Below, piece by piece: positions 52,932 to 60,889 of a stretch of DNA of 64,000 bases. Made by a program: the position numbers and the translations under genes. The notes beneath the pieces were generated by a model, which saw only the letters and a program-made list of their open reading frames with translations, searched no databases and was not told the DNA's origin. This DNA comes from Streptomyces sp. TN58 (lineage in GTDB: Bacteria; Actinomycetota; Actinomycetes; Streptomycetales; Streptomycetaceae). Every line of letters begins with the position of its first letter. Position 1 is the stretch's first letter. The DNA lies in contig NZ_CP018870.1 in assembly GCF_001941845.1 (NCBI RefSeq), forward strand, positions 2,387,001 through 2,451,000, written 5' to 3'.

Positions 52932-52980
52932 CGAAGGCCCCGGCCGTCCCCCTTCCCCAGGGTGGCGGCCGGGGCCTTCG
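52932..52980. terminator. Hairpin terminator between rpsT and holA
   Basis: A perfect 15-bp stem (52932-52946 with 52966-52980) and a 19-nt loop serves both convergent genes. Confidence 0.9.
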
Positions 52981-53036
52981 CGCTGCCCGGATCGGCGGCG
53001 CCGGACGCGGGCCGCGGCGCGGTCGGATCCGGTCGC

Positions 53037-54029
53037 TCAGCGGCGCTGGGGGCGGGCCGCGCGGGCCACCGCGACGACCGCCTTCTCCAGGGCGTACTCG
53101 GGGTCGTCGCCCCCGCCCTTGACCCCCGCGTCGGCGGCGGCCACGGCGCGCAGCGCGTCCGCGACGCCGTCCGCCGACCAGCCGCGCATCTGCTGGCGGA
53201 CCCGGTCGATCTTCCACGGCGGCATGCCGAGGTCGCGTGCGAGGTCTCCGGGCCGGGCTCCGCGCGGGGCCGAGGCGAGCTTGCCGATCGCCCGGACCGC
53301 CTGCGCCAGCGCGCTGGTGATCAGCACGGGGGCCACGCCGGTGGCCAGGGACCAGCGCAGCGCCTCAAGGGCCTCCGCGGCGCGGCCTTCGACCGCCCGG
53401 TCGGCGACGGTGAAGCTGGATGCCTCGGCCCGGCCCGTGTAGTAGCGGCCGACGACGGCCTCGTCGATGGTCCCCTCGACGTCCGCGCACAGCTGGGCCG
53501 CGGCGCTCGCCAGTTCCCTCAGGTCGCTGCCGATGGCGTCGACCAGGGTCTGGCAGGCCTCGGGGGTCGCCGAACGGCCCAGCGTGCGGAACTCCCCCCG
53601 TACGAACGCGAGACGGTCCGCCGCCTTCGTCATCTTCGGGCAGGCGACCTCCCGGGCGCCGGCCTTGCGTGCCGCGTCCAGCAGGGCCTTGCCCTTGACG
53701 CCGCCCGCGTGGAGGAGGACCAGCGCGATCTCCTCGTAGGGCGCGGCGAGGTAGGCCCTGACCTCCTTGACCGTGTCGGCGGACAGGTCCTGCGCGTTGC
53801 GCACGACCAGCACCTTGCGCTCGGAGAAGAGGGAGGGGCTCACCAGCTCGGCGAGCGTGCCGGGCTGGAGCTGGTCCGAGGTGAGGTCGCGGACGTCGGT
53901 GTCGGCGTCGGCGGCTCGGGCGGCCGCCACCACCTCCCGCACGGCGCGGTCGAGCAGCAGCTCCTCCTGCCCCACCGCGAGGGTGATCAGGGCAAGCGGA
54001 TCGTCGGTGGAGTTCTTCCTGGTGGCCAT
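53037..54029 (-). CDS. holA: DNA polymerase III subunit delta
   Basis: The 330-residue clamp-loader subunit opens the sliding clamp. It has the N-terminal DPLALITLAVGQEELLLDRA, the AAA-like FSERKVLVVRNAQDLS, and the HolA domain III GVAPVLITSALAQAVRAIGK. It lacks a functional Walker A, as delta does. ATG 54029 is chosen; ATG 54041 is an alternative. Its codons overlap the formal extension of the comEC frame at 53365 and above. Confidence 0.95.
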   Translation of the reverse strand: MATRKNSTDDPLALITLAVGQEELLLDRAVREVVAAARAADADTDVRDLTSDQLQPGTLAELVSPSLFSERKVLVVRNAQDLSADTVKEVRAYLAAPYEEIALVLLHAGGVKGKALLDAARKAGAREVACPKMTKAADRLAFVRGEFRTLGRSATPEACQTLVDAIGSDLRELASAAAQLCADVEGTIDEAVVGRYYTGRAEASSFTVADRAVEGRAAEALEALRWSLATGVAPVLITSALAQAVRAIGKLASAPRGARPGDLARDLGMPPWKIDRVRQQMRGWSADGVADALRAVAAADAGVKGGGDDPEYALEKAVVAVARAARPQRR

Positions 54030-57000
54030 CGGCTCCAGCATCCCACGCCGCACTGACAGCCCCCGCGCCCCGGCCTCCCGCACCGCGTGTTCGACAATGG
54101 CCCGGTGAACGTGCGACATGTACTCGTCCTGCCCGACCGCGACGCCGCCGAGGAGGTGGCGCAGGAGGCGGTCGACCGCTTCGGCCTTCCGGAGGAACCG
54201 CAGTTGGTCCGCGACGCCCTGGCCGGCGAGGACGACGCCGAGGACGCCCAGTGGCTGGTGGTCGTCGAGGACCCGCGGGAACGGCTCGACGCCACCGCTC
54301 TGGACGACCTCGCCGCCGAGTACGAGGGCTGGCTGGAGGCCCCGTGAGGAGGCCCGCGGCCTCGGTCAGGCCTTGTGCACGATCTGGACGTCCAGTGCCA
54401 CGTCCACGCTCGAACCGATCGCCGCGATCCCGTGGGCCAGCATCGACTGCCAGGTGAGGGTGAAGTCCTCGCGGTGCAGTTCGGCGGTGGCCCGGCAGGC
54501 CGCCCGCACCTCGCCCTCCATGCCCGTGCCGAGACCCAGGTACTGGGTGTCCAGGGTCACGGACCGGCTCACCCCGTGGAGCGTGAGGGCGCCGGCGACG
54601 GCCCAGCGGCTGCCGGTCCGGTGGATGAACCGCTCGCTGTAGAACTCCACCGTGGGGTGGCGGACCGCGTCCAGGAAGTCCCCCGACCGCAGGTGGTCGT
54701 CGCGCATCCGGAACCCGGTGTCGATGCTCGCCGCGTCGATGATCACGTGCATGGAGGATTCCTCCATGCGGTCGGCTATCCGCACCGCCCCGGCGAACGT
54801 GTTGAACCGTCCGTTGATCCGGGCGAGGCCGATGTGCCGGGCCGTGAAACCGATGGACGAGTGTGTCGGATCGATCTCCCAGTGGCCGGGCTGCGGCAGG
54901 ATCGGCGGCTCCACAGCGTCGAGGATGATCTCCCCCGTACCGGGCTGGGCCGGGTCTCCCACGAGCGTGACCCCGTGGAAGGGCGTGTACCCCTCGGCGG
55001 TGACGGAGAGCCGGTACTCCCCCTCCGGCACGGCGGCCGTGAAGCCGCCGAACGGATCGGTCTCGCCGCTGACGATCCTGCGGCCGATCGGATCCGTCAC
55101 CTCGAACGCGGCCTGCCGGATGGGCCGGTGGACCGTGTCGAGGACGCGGCAGCTGAGCAGACGCGCCGTCGGCGGCAGCGTCAGTGTCGCGGATGTGTGC
55201 GGGCTGGAACTTCCGGCCGACTCCATCCCCCGTCGGCGACCGAACATGACGTGTGCACCCCCGTGCTGTGTGGACTTGGACCGTTCTGGCGACGACGCAT
55301 TCGATCATGCTGTCGGGTTGGGGGCAAACAGAGCGGTCCCGCCCGGTATGCCCGCGTCGCATACGTCGTCTCCTGGCTGGAAACGCACGCAGCCGAACGC
55401 CGGTTCCACTGACGGCGATCGAACCGTCGGTGTCGGTGCGCAGCACCGTCGCCCCCACGGCCCGCAGGCGGCTGAGCGTGCGCGGGGCGGGGTGCCCGTA
55501 GCGGTTGCCCGCCCCGACGGGCACGATCGCCAGCCGGGGCCGGACCCGCTCGTGCAGCCCGGGATCCTGGTGTGCGGAGCCGTGGTGGGCGACCTTGAGG
55601 ACGTCCACCGGGCCCAGCTGCGGATGCTCCCTGAGGAGGGCTTGCTGCGCCTCGGGTTCGAGGTCGCCGAGCAGCAGCAGGGTGAGGCCCGCGCCGCGCA
55701 CCAGCAGGACGACGCTCGCGTCGTTGGGCCCCTCGAAGGGCGACCCGGCCGGCGGCGGCCACAGCACCTGCCATTCGAACGGGCCGGCCCGCCGCCGCTC
55801 CCCCTGTACGGCCGCTACGACCGGCACCCCGGCGGCCGCCGCGGTGCGGCGGACGAACTCGGCCTGCCCGGGCGGCTCTTCCAGCACGGTTGCCTGGATC
55901 ACCCCCACGGACCGGCCCCGCAGGACACCTGCGAGGCCTCCTACATGGTCGGCGTGAAAGTGCGTCAGCAGGAGCATCGGCACGCGGCTCACCCCCAGCT
56001 CGCGCAGGCAGGCGTCCACCGGCCCGGGTTCCGCGCCGGCGTCCACCACCACGGCCTCTCCCGGGCCGACGGCGAGGACCGCCGCGTCCCCCTGCCCCAC
56101 GGCGCACTGGACGTAGCTCCAGTCGGGCGGGGGCCAGCCGGTGAGCGTACGGGTGAGCTGCGGTGGCCGCAGCACCGCGAGGAGCAGCAGCACCGCCAGC
56201 GCGGAGCACAGCCACGGCCTCCTCCCCCACCGGGCGCCGGCCAGGACGACCGCCAGGGTGGCGGCTGCCAGCAGCAGGCCGCCGGTGAGCCCGCCGGGCC
56301 AGGGCAGCTCCGCACCGGGGAATCCCGCCCCGGTCCGCGCGACGGCGGCGATCCACCCCGCCGGCACCCCTGCGCACCGGGCGAGCACCTCCGCGGCGGG
56401 CATCCACAGCGGGGCCGCCGCCAGCGCGGCGAAGCCGAGGACGGTCGCCGGTCCGGCGGCCAGCTCGGCCAGCAGGTTGCACGGAATCGCGACCAGGCTC
56501 ACCCGGGCGGCGAGCACGGCGACCACGGGCGCGCACACCGCCTGGGCGGCAGCGGCGGCACCGACCGCCTCGGCGAGCCGGGGCCCCATCCCGCGCCGCC
56601 GCAGGGCCGCGCTCCAGCGGGGTGCCAGGGTCAGCAGCGCCCCCGTGGCCAGGACCGAGAGCAGGAAGCCGTAACTGCGGGCCAGCCAGGGGTCGTAGAG
56701 CACCAGCAGGAGCACGGCGGCCCCCAGGGCGGGGATCAGGGACCTGCGCCGGCCGGTGGCGATGGCGAGCAGGGTGACCGTGCCGCAGGCCGCGGCCCGC
56801 AGCACGCTCGGCTCCGGCCGGCACACCACCACGAACGCCAGCACGAGGGCCGTGCCGCCCAGGGCGGTCGTCCGCAGGGAGAGTCCGAGCCGGGGCGCCA
56901 GCCCGCGCCGCTCGGCCCGCTGCGCGCGGCCCGGGGGGCCGATGAGCAGGAACAGCACCACGGTCAGGTTCGACCCGGAGACGGCCAGCAGATGGAGCAG

Positions 57001-57756
57001 ATCGGTGGCCCGGAAGGCCTCGTGCAGGTCGGCCGGGATTCTGGACGTGTCCCCGACGACCAGCCCCGGCAGCAGGGCCCGCGCATCCGGTGCGAGCCCT
57101 TCGGTGGCGTCACGCAGCCCCGCCCGCAGCCGCCCCGCCAGCCGCTGGGAGGTGTCCGGGCCGCCGGTCACCCCGGGCGGCGTGTCACCGGCCGGCCGGA
57201 GCAGTGCCACGGCCCGCTCCCCGCCCCGCGCCGGGGCCAGTCGGGCGACCACCACCACCCGGGTGGAGGGCAGGAGCCGGGCCCATTCCGGGTGCCCGGC
57301 GAGCACCCGTACCGGGGTCCCGACCCGGATGCTCACCCCGTCGGGCCCGGTCACCCGGGTCACCACCGCGTCCAGCACCACCATCGGCGGCCCGGTCCCG
57401 CTCCGCACGGCCCTGGGATCGGAGTCGACGGTCAGCTCGGTGAGCACCCGGGCGTGCCGACTCGCCAGAGCGGCGACGGGCCCGGCCCGCGCCTCGGCCA
57501 GCTGGAGCCCCGCGACGCCCGCTCCGGCGGCCGCGGACAGCAGGACCGCCGCCACGGCCGGGGCGACCCGCCACAGCGCGCCTGGGCGCCTTCCGTGGAG
57601 CAGCATCAGCAGTCCCGCGACGGCCACCGCCAGACCGACGCCGAGGACGGTCCGCCCGGCGGGTGCGCCGAGCGCGACTGCGGCCGCCGCCCAGGCGGCC
57701 CCGGCGGGGACGGCCAGACGCAGATCCGTGGGGCCCGCCGTCTCGGGGCGGTTCAC
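53365..57756 (-). CDS. comEC: ComEC/Rec2 DNA-uptake channel with abnormal open C-terminal extension
   Basis: Residues 1 to about 785 (57756 down to about 55400) are a normal ComEC: N-terminal membrane and DUF4131 region, the competence domain with many helices (DLLHLLAVSGSNLTVVLFLL, about 265), then a metallo-beta-lactamase domain (LLTHFHADHVGGLAG, VAHHGSAHQD) ending near DTDGSIAVSGTGVRLRAF. No stop follows: the frame stays open to 53365, giving 1463 codons and running through yceI and most of holA, which lie on the same strand in other frames. The extension is His/Arg/Gly/Pro-rich shadow sequence. A lost stop or a sequencing frameshift is likely; the functional protein probably ends near 55390. 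GTG 57756 overlaps the comEA stop. Confidence 0.75.
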   Translation of the reverse strand: MNRPETAGPTDLRLAVPAGAAWAAAAVALGAPAGRTVLGVGLAVAVAGLLMLLHGRRPGALWRVAPAVAAVLLSAAAGAGVAGLQLAEARAGPVAALASRHARVLTELTVDSDPRAVRSGTGPPMVVLDAVVTRVTGPDGVSIRVGTPVRVLAGHPEWARLLPSTRVVVVARLAPARGGERAVALLRPAGDTPPGVTGGPDTSQRLAGRLRAGLRDATEGLAPDARALLPGLVVGDTSRIPADLHEAFRATDLLHLLAVSGSNLTVVLFLLIGPPGRAQRAERRGLAPRLGLSLRTTALGGTALVLAFVVVCRPEPSVLRAAACGTVTLLAIATGRRRSLIPALGAAVLLLVLYDPWLARSYGFLLSVLATGALLTLAPRWSAALRRRGMGPRLAEAVGAAAAAQAVCAPVVAVLAARVSLVAIPCNLLAELAAGPATVLGFAALAAAPLWMPAAEVLARCAGVPAGWIAAVARTGAGFPGAELPWPGGLTGGLLLAAATLAVVLAGARWGRRPWLCSALAVLLLLAVLRPPQLTRTLTGWPPPDWSYVQCAVGQGDAAVLAVGPGEAVVVDAGAEPGPVDACLRELGVSRVPMLLLTHFHADHVGGLAGVLRGRSVGVIQATVLEEPPGQAEFVRRTAAAAGVPVVAAVQGERRRAGPFEWQVLWPPPAGSPFEGPNDASVVLLVRGAGLTLLLLGDLEPEAQQALLREHPQLGPVDVLKVAHHGSAHQDPGLHERVRPRLAIVPVGAGNRYGHPAPRTLSRLRAVGATVLRTDTDGSIAVSGTGVRLRAFPARRRRMRRGHTGRDRSVCPQPDSMIECVVARTVQVHTARGCTRHVRSPTGDGVGRKFQPAHIRDTDAAADGASAQLPRPRHGPPAHPAGRVRGDGSDRPQDRQRRDRSVRRLHGRRAGGGVPALRHRRGVHALPRGHARGRPGPARYGGDHPRRCGAADPAAARPLGDRSDTLVHRFHGPAHRPRPDQRTVQHVRRGGADSRPHGGILHARDHRRGEHRHRVPDARRPPAVGGLPGRGPPPHGGVLQRAVHPPDRQPLGRRRRPHAPRGEPVRDPGHPVPGSRHGHGGRGAGGLPGHRRTAPRGLHPHLAVDAGPRDRGDRFERGRGTGRPDRAQGLTEAAGLLTGPPASPRTRRRGRPERWRRAVPAGPRRPPATGRPRRRPRRPGRRGPTAVPPEGRSGRPPPAPPPRRRRGRAGRVHVARSPGHCRTRGAGGRGAGAVSAAWDAGADGHQEELHRRSACPDHPRGGAGGAAARPRRAGGGGGRPSRRRRHRRPRPHLGPAPARHARRAGEPLPLLRAQGAGRAQRAGPVRRHGQGGQGLPRRALRGDRAGPPPRGRRQGQGPAGRGTQGRRPGGRLPEDDEGGGPSRVRTGGVPHAGPFGDPRGLPDPGRRHRQRPEGTGERRGPAVRGRRGDHRRGRRRPLLHGPGRGIQLHRRRPGGRRPRRGGP
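54105..54347 (+). CDS. Small acidic protein of unknown function
   Basis: An 80-residue protein (VNVRHVLVLPDRDAAEEVAQ start) rich in Asp and Glu, ending DDLAAEYEGWLEAP. GTG 54105 is supported by GACAAT exactly 6 bp upstream, the same arrangement as dusB and recO. It is divergent from holA and converges on the YceI gene. I do not recognise a named family. Confidence 0.65.
   Translation: MNVRHVLVLPDRDAAEEVAQEAVDRFGLPEEPQLVRDALAGEDDAEDAQWLVVVEDPRERLDATALDDLAAEYEGWLEAP
54366..55247 (-). CDS. YceI-family lipid-binding-like protein with N-terminal carboxypeptidase-regulatory-like domain
   Basis: The 293-residue protein joins two parts. Residues about 27-105 form an Ig-like carboxypeptidase regulatory-like domain (VLDTVHRPIRQAAFEVTDPI, GEYRLSVTAEGYTPFHG). 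Residues about 115-290 are a YceI beta-barrel (GHWEIDPTHSSIGFTARHIG, INGRFNTFAGAVRIAD, DHLRSGDFLDAVRHPTVEF). YceI domains bind polyisoprenoid-like lipids. No signal peptide is evident, although YceI proteins are often exported. The comEC frame continues through this gene. Confidence 0.88.
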   Translation of the reverse strand: MFGRRRGMESAGSSSPHTSATLTLPPTARLLSCRVLDTVHRPIRQAAFEVTDPIGRRIVSGETDPFGGFTAAVPEGEYRLSVTAEGYTPFHGVTLVGDPAQPGTGEIILDAVEPPILPQPGHWEIDPTHSSIGFTARHIGLARINGRFNTFAGAVRIADRMEESSMHVIIDAASIDTGFRMRDDHLRSGDFLDAVRHPTVEFYSERFIHRTGSRWAVAGALTLHGVSRSVTLDTQYLGLGTGMEGEVRAACRATAELHREDFTLTWQSMLAHGIAAIGSSVDVALDVQIVHKA

Positions 57757-58781
57757 GGCCGCACCAGCGGGCGCAGCTCGGCGAACCGGCGCTCGCCGAT
57801 CCCGTTGACCTGGCGGAGCTCCTCGACGGAGCGGAAGCCGCCACGGGCGGTGCGGAAGTCGACGATGTGCCGGGCCAGGACCGGCCCCACCCCCGGCAGG
57901 CCGTCCAGTTGCTCGACGGTGGCGGATCCCAGGCTGAGCGGCCCGGCGGGCGGGCCGCCCGGCACGGCGCCTCCGGGCTGCGGCCGGTCCGTCGCGTCCA
58001 CGCCCACCAGGACCTGTTCACCGTCCACCAGCACCCGGGCGCGGTTCAGTCCGGTGGTGTCCGTGCCCGGCCGGACTCCCCCGGCCGCGGCCAGTGCGTC
58101 CTCGACGCGGGAACCGGCCGGGAGCCGCCGGACCCCCGGCTCCCGGACCTTCCCGCCGATGTCGACGACGATCGGCGCCGGTCCCGCGCCGCCGCCCGCC
58201 CCGGCCGGCGGCCCGGCCGAAGCGGTGGCCCCCGCCGGCACCACCGCGGGGGCGGCCGGAGCGGGGGCGGTCAGCGCGGGGGCGGTCACCTCCCGCGGCC
58301 GGGCCGACCAGTACTGCTGCCCGGCGAAGCCGACGGCGGCGACCAGTACCACCCCGACGGCGGCCACCGTGCGCGGCTCCACCGCGCAGCGGGCCTGCAG
58401 CCACACCGGCAGCCGTTCCCGTGCCGCCAGCCTCCGCGCGGCCCCGGCGGGCAGCTCGGGCCCCTCCCCGGGCGGTACCGCGGTCTCCCGCGTGGCCGGC
58501 GGCGACGCCTGCGGCGGGCCGGCTCCGCCGAACAGGGCCTCGGCCCTCAGCCGCACCGCGTCCGTGTCCGGATCCCGATCCGGATACGGACGCGGGCTCG
58601 GGCCGGGATCGGGATCGGGGTGGTCGGGAGCGGGATGCCGGGGATGTGCCGGCGTGGAAGTCAGGCCGCGGCTGCGCATGCCGCGCCCTCGGCGGTAGCG
58701 AAGACGGCTGTCGGAGAGACGGGAACGGCCCGGGCCGCTGGTGGCGCCCGACGGATACGGCGTACGCGCTCGAAGAGTCAT
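57753..58781 (-). CDS. comEA: ComEA-like competence DNA-binding protein
   Basis: The 342-residue protein has a long Pro/Arg/Asp-rich cytoplasmic N terminus (with DHPDPDPGPSPRPYPDRDPD), one transmembrane helix (VAAVGVVLVAAVGFAG, about 140-155), an SLBB domain (VVDIGGKVREPGVRRLPAGS) and C-terminal helix-hairpin-helix repeats (LDGLPGVGPVLARHIVDFR, VNGIGERRFAELRPLV) that bind DNA. TACGGT lies 6 bp before the ATG. Its stop overlaps the comEC start. Natural competence is not established in Streptomyces, so the role of the pair is open. Confidence 0.9.
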   Translation of the reverse strand: MTLRARTPYPSGATSGPGRSRLSDSRLRYRRGRGMRSRGLTSTPAHPRHPAPDHPDPDPGPSPRPYPDRDPDTDAVRLRAEALFGGAGPPQASPPATRETAVPPGEGPELPAGAARRLAARERLPVWLQARCAVEPRTVAAVGVVLVAAVGFAGQQYWSARPREVTAPALTAPAPAAPAVVPAGATASAGPPAGAGGGAGPAPIVVDIGGKVREPGVRRLPAGSRVEDALAAAGGVRPGTDTTGLNRARVLVDGEQVLVGVDATDRPQPGGAVPGGPPAGPLSLGSATVEQLDGLPGVGPVLARHIVDFRTARGGFRSVEELRQVNGIGERRFAELRPLVRP

Positions 58782-58879
58782 GTCCCGACCGTAGGGGCAG
58801 ATCCCGACAGCCGTTCGGAGGCTTCAATTCCGGTGGATGACCGCCCCGTTGTGGATAACCCCGCCACTCGTTCCGGTGA

Positions 58880-59725
58880 TCAGCGGGGCGAGACGACCGC
58901 CGCCAGCAGCCCCGGCCCGGTGTGCGCGCCGATGACCGCTCCGACTTCGCTGACGTGCAGCTCGACCAGTCCGGGAATGCGTTCACGGAGCCGCTGGGCG
59001 AGCTTCTCGGCCCGCTCCGGCGCCGCCAGGTGATGCACCGCCACGTCCACACCGGCGGAACCGGCGCGCTCGACGGCCAACTCCTCCAGACGGGCGATGG
59101 CCTTGGACGCCGTACGCACCTTCTCCAGCATCTCGATCCGCCCGCCGTCCAGGGTCAGCAGCGGCTTCACCGCGAGGGCCGAGCCCAGCAGGGCCTGGGC
59201 GGCCCCGATCCGGCCGCCGCGGCGCAGGTAGTCGAGGGTGTCGACGTAGAAGTACGCGGCCATGTCCGCCGCCCGCTTCTCGGCGGCCGCCACGGCCTCG
59301 TCCACGGTGCCGCCCGCTTCGGCGGCCTCGGCCGCCGCGAGGGCGCAGAATCCGAGGGCCATCGCGACCATGCCGGTGTCCACGACGCGTACGGGCACGG
59401 GCGCGGTCCTGGCTGCCACCACGGCGGCGTCGTAGGTTCCGGAGAACTCGGCGGACAGGTGCAGGCTGACGACGCCGGCCGCCCCGGCGTCCGCTGCCGC
59501 CCGGTAGGCCCGTACGAACTCCTCCGGGCTGGGGCGGGAGGTGGTGACCGAGCGGCGCTTCTGAAGGGCGAGGGTCAGACTGCGCGCCGAGATCTCGGTG
59601 CCCTCCTCCAACGCCTCTCCGCCGACCACCACGGTGAGCGGGACGGCGGTGATCGCGTGCCGCGCCATGACCGGTCGGGGCAGGTAGGCCGTGGAATCGG
59701 TGACGATGGCGACATGGCGGGACAT
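58880..59725 (-). CDS. DegV-family fatty-acid-binding protein
   Basis: The 281-residue protein has the DegV start VAIVTDSTAYLPRPVMARHA, VTTSRPSPEEF (fatty-acid head-group Thr/Ser), SLHLSAEFSGTYDAA and DTLDYLRRGGRIGAAQALLG. These proteins present fatty acids to FakA kinases. TAACCT lies 7 bp before the ATG. It lies upstream of comEA with about 100 bp between. Confidence 0.94.
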   Translation of the reverse strand: MSRHVAIVTDSTAYLPRPVMARHAITAVPLTVVVGGEALEEGTEISARSLTLALQKRRSVTTSRPSPEEFVRAYRAAADAGAAGVVSLHLSAEFSGTYDAAVVAARTAPVPVRVVDTGMVAMALGFCALAAAEAAEAGGTVDEAVAAAEKRAADMAAYFYVDTLDYLRRGGRIGAAQALLGSALAVKPLLTLDGGRIEMLEKVRTASKAIARLEELAVERAGSAGVDVAVHHLAAPERAEKLAQRLRERIPGLVELHVSEVGAVIGAHTGPGLLAAVVSPR

Positions 59726-59808
59726 GAGGCGGAGGTTACCGCTCGTAGGGGCGGGACGGCAGCCGGGCCCCCGGCCGGGGTCGGCTGGGCGCGGCGCGCG
59801 AGCCGTCC

Positions 59809-59832
59809 GGTGGCCGGGTGGCCGGGTGGCCG
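59809..59832. repeat. Three tandem copies of GGTGGCCG
   Basis: Three perfect 8-bp units lie in the degV upstream region, 84-107 bp before its start. They look like a small slippage repeat. The surrounding 59726-60016 holds no gene. Confidence 0.8.
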
Positions 59833-59915
59833 GGCCGAGCCTACGGGCGGCACGGCGGGGTGTGGGCTCGGGGGCCCTGCGGGGGTGTCCCCCACCCCGC
59901 CCCTTCCCGAAACCC

Positions 59916-59947
59916 GGGGCTCCGCCCCGAGAGCGGGGCTTCGCCCC
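59916..59947. terminator. Twin small hairpins downstream of the coiled-coil membrane protein gene
   Basis: GGGGC-TCC-GCCCC (59916-59928) and GGGGC-TTC-GCCCC (59935-59947) stand 6 bp apart, 70-100 bp past the stop at 60017. Such GGGGCTYCGCCCC elements are common between Streptomyces genes. Confidence 0.55.
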
Positions 59948-60016
59948 TCGCACGCCCTTCGGCCGTACCGTCGGCCTCGGGCCTCCGTTACGTGACGGCG
60001 CCGGGGTCCGGCTCGC

Positions 60017-60757
60017 TCAGCCCGCGCTTTCCGGGCGGGGAGCCTTCTGCCAGGGGTACTGCACCGTCGGTGCGGGCGGGTTCAGGGCCGCCGGCCGGGG
60101 CTTGGGCGCGGGTTCAGGGCTCGGCGCGGACTGGGCGGACTGTGCTGACTGCGCCTGCGCGGCCTGCGCGGCGTCCCATTCGGCCGCTGCCGCCGCGAGG
60201 TCGTCCACCGGTTCGCGGGACCAGTCGCGCAGCGCGCCCGATTCCATCTGGATCTGGTCCGACAGCAGCGACAGGTCGTCCTCCGCGAAGCGCCGGGCCC
60301 GGTCGCGGGCGGCCCACCGCAGCGAGTCCGCCGACTGGATGATCCTGGACGCGCGCTCCCGCAGGTCCGGCAGGAGCTCGGCGGTGCGCTGCCTGTCGGG
60401 CTCCTGCTCCAGGCGCTTCAGCTCTCCGTCGAGCTCGTGCCCGTGCGCGCTCAGCCGCTCGAACAGCCCGAGGGACTCCCGCAGCGAGGCATCCGCCCGC
60501 GCCCCCTCGGCCAACGCCAGCTGGGTGGCGCGCATCGATGTCCGCAGGTCCAGCCGCAGCTGCGCGAGCGCCCCCGCCACCCCGACCTGACCGAAGCTCT
60601 TGGCCCGCAGCGCGGTGTCCTCCACCGTGCGCCGGGCCTGCACGACCGTCCGCTCCACGCCCCGCTTGGCCGCGCCCACCGCCTTGACCGTGAGGTACGC
60701 GCCGAGGCCGACGATCGTCAGCAACATCAGCGCGAAGATGATCAACGCCACCTCCAT
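60017..60757 (-). CDS. Membrane-anchored coiled-coil protein of unknown function
   Basis: The 246-residue protein has one N-terminal transmembrane helix (MEVALIIFALMLLTIVGLGA) followed by a long charged helical region (about 30-190; VERTVVQARRTVEDTALRAK, ELDGELKRLEQEPDRQRTAE), then a low-complexity tail with Gln/Ser/Ala repeats (QAQSAQSAQSAPS) and Pro-rich end. The form suggests a membrane-tethered scaffold. It follows leuS by about 130 bp with a terminator between. Confidence 0.75.
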   Translation of the reverse strand: MEVALIIFALMLLTIVGLGAYLTVKAVGAAKRGVERTVVQARRTVEDTALRAKSFGQVGVAGALAQLRLDLRTSMRATQLALAEGARADASLRESLGLFERLSAHGHELDGELKRLEQEPDRQRTAELLPDLRERASRIIQSADSLRWAARDRARRFAEDDLSLLSDQIQMESGALRDWSREPVDDLAAAAAEWDAAQAAQAQSAQSAQSAPSPEPAPKPRPAALNPPAPTVQYPWQKAPRPESAG

Positions 60758-60806
60758 GACGGCCCCTTTCCCCAGGCGTCAGCTCTTCCCCTCCACCGTA
60801 AACGCC

Positions 60807-60849
60807 ACGGGCAGGCCAGGGGTTCCAATCGAACCCCCAACCTGCCCGT
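60807..60849. terminator. Two-tier hairpin terminator of leuS
   Basis: ACGGGCAGG (60807-60815) pairs with CCTGCCCGT (60841-60849), and inside it GGGGTT pairs with AACCCC (60819-60837). It lies 41 bp past the leuS stop. Confidence 0.85.
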
Positions 60850-60889
60850 ACGGGATCTCCCCCATGCGGGGGTGGCGCCTTCCGGCGGC

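Noticed and set aside
60807..60849. tRNA-like fragment (T-arm-like GGTTCGATT on the reverse strand)
   Set aside because: Stem lengths do not fit a T-arm, no acceptor or anticodon arm is present, and the position fits a leuS terminator.
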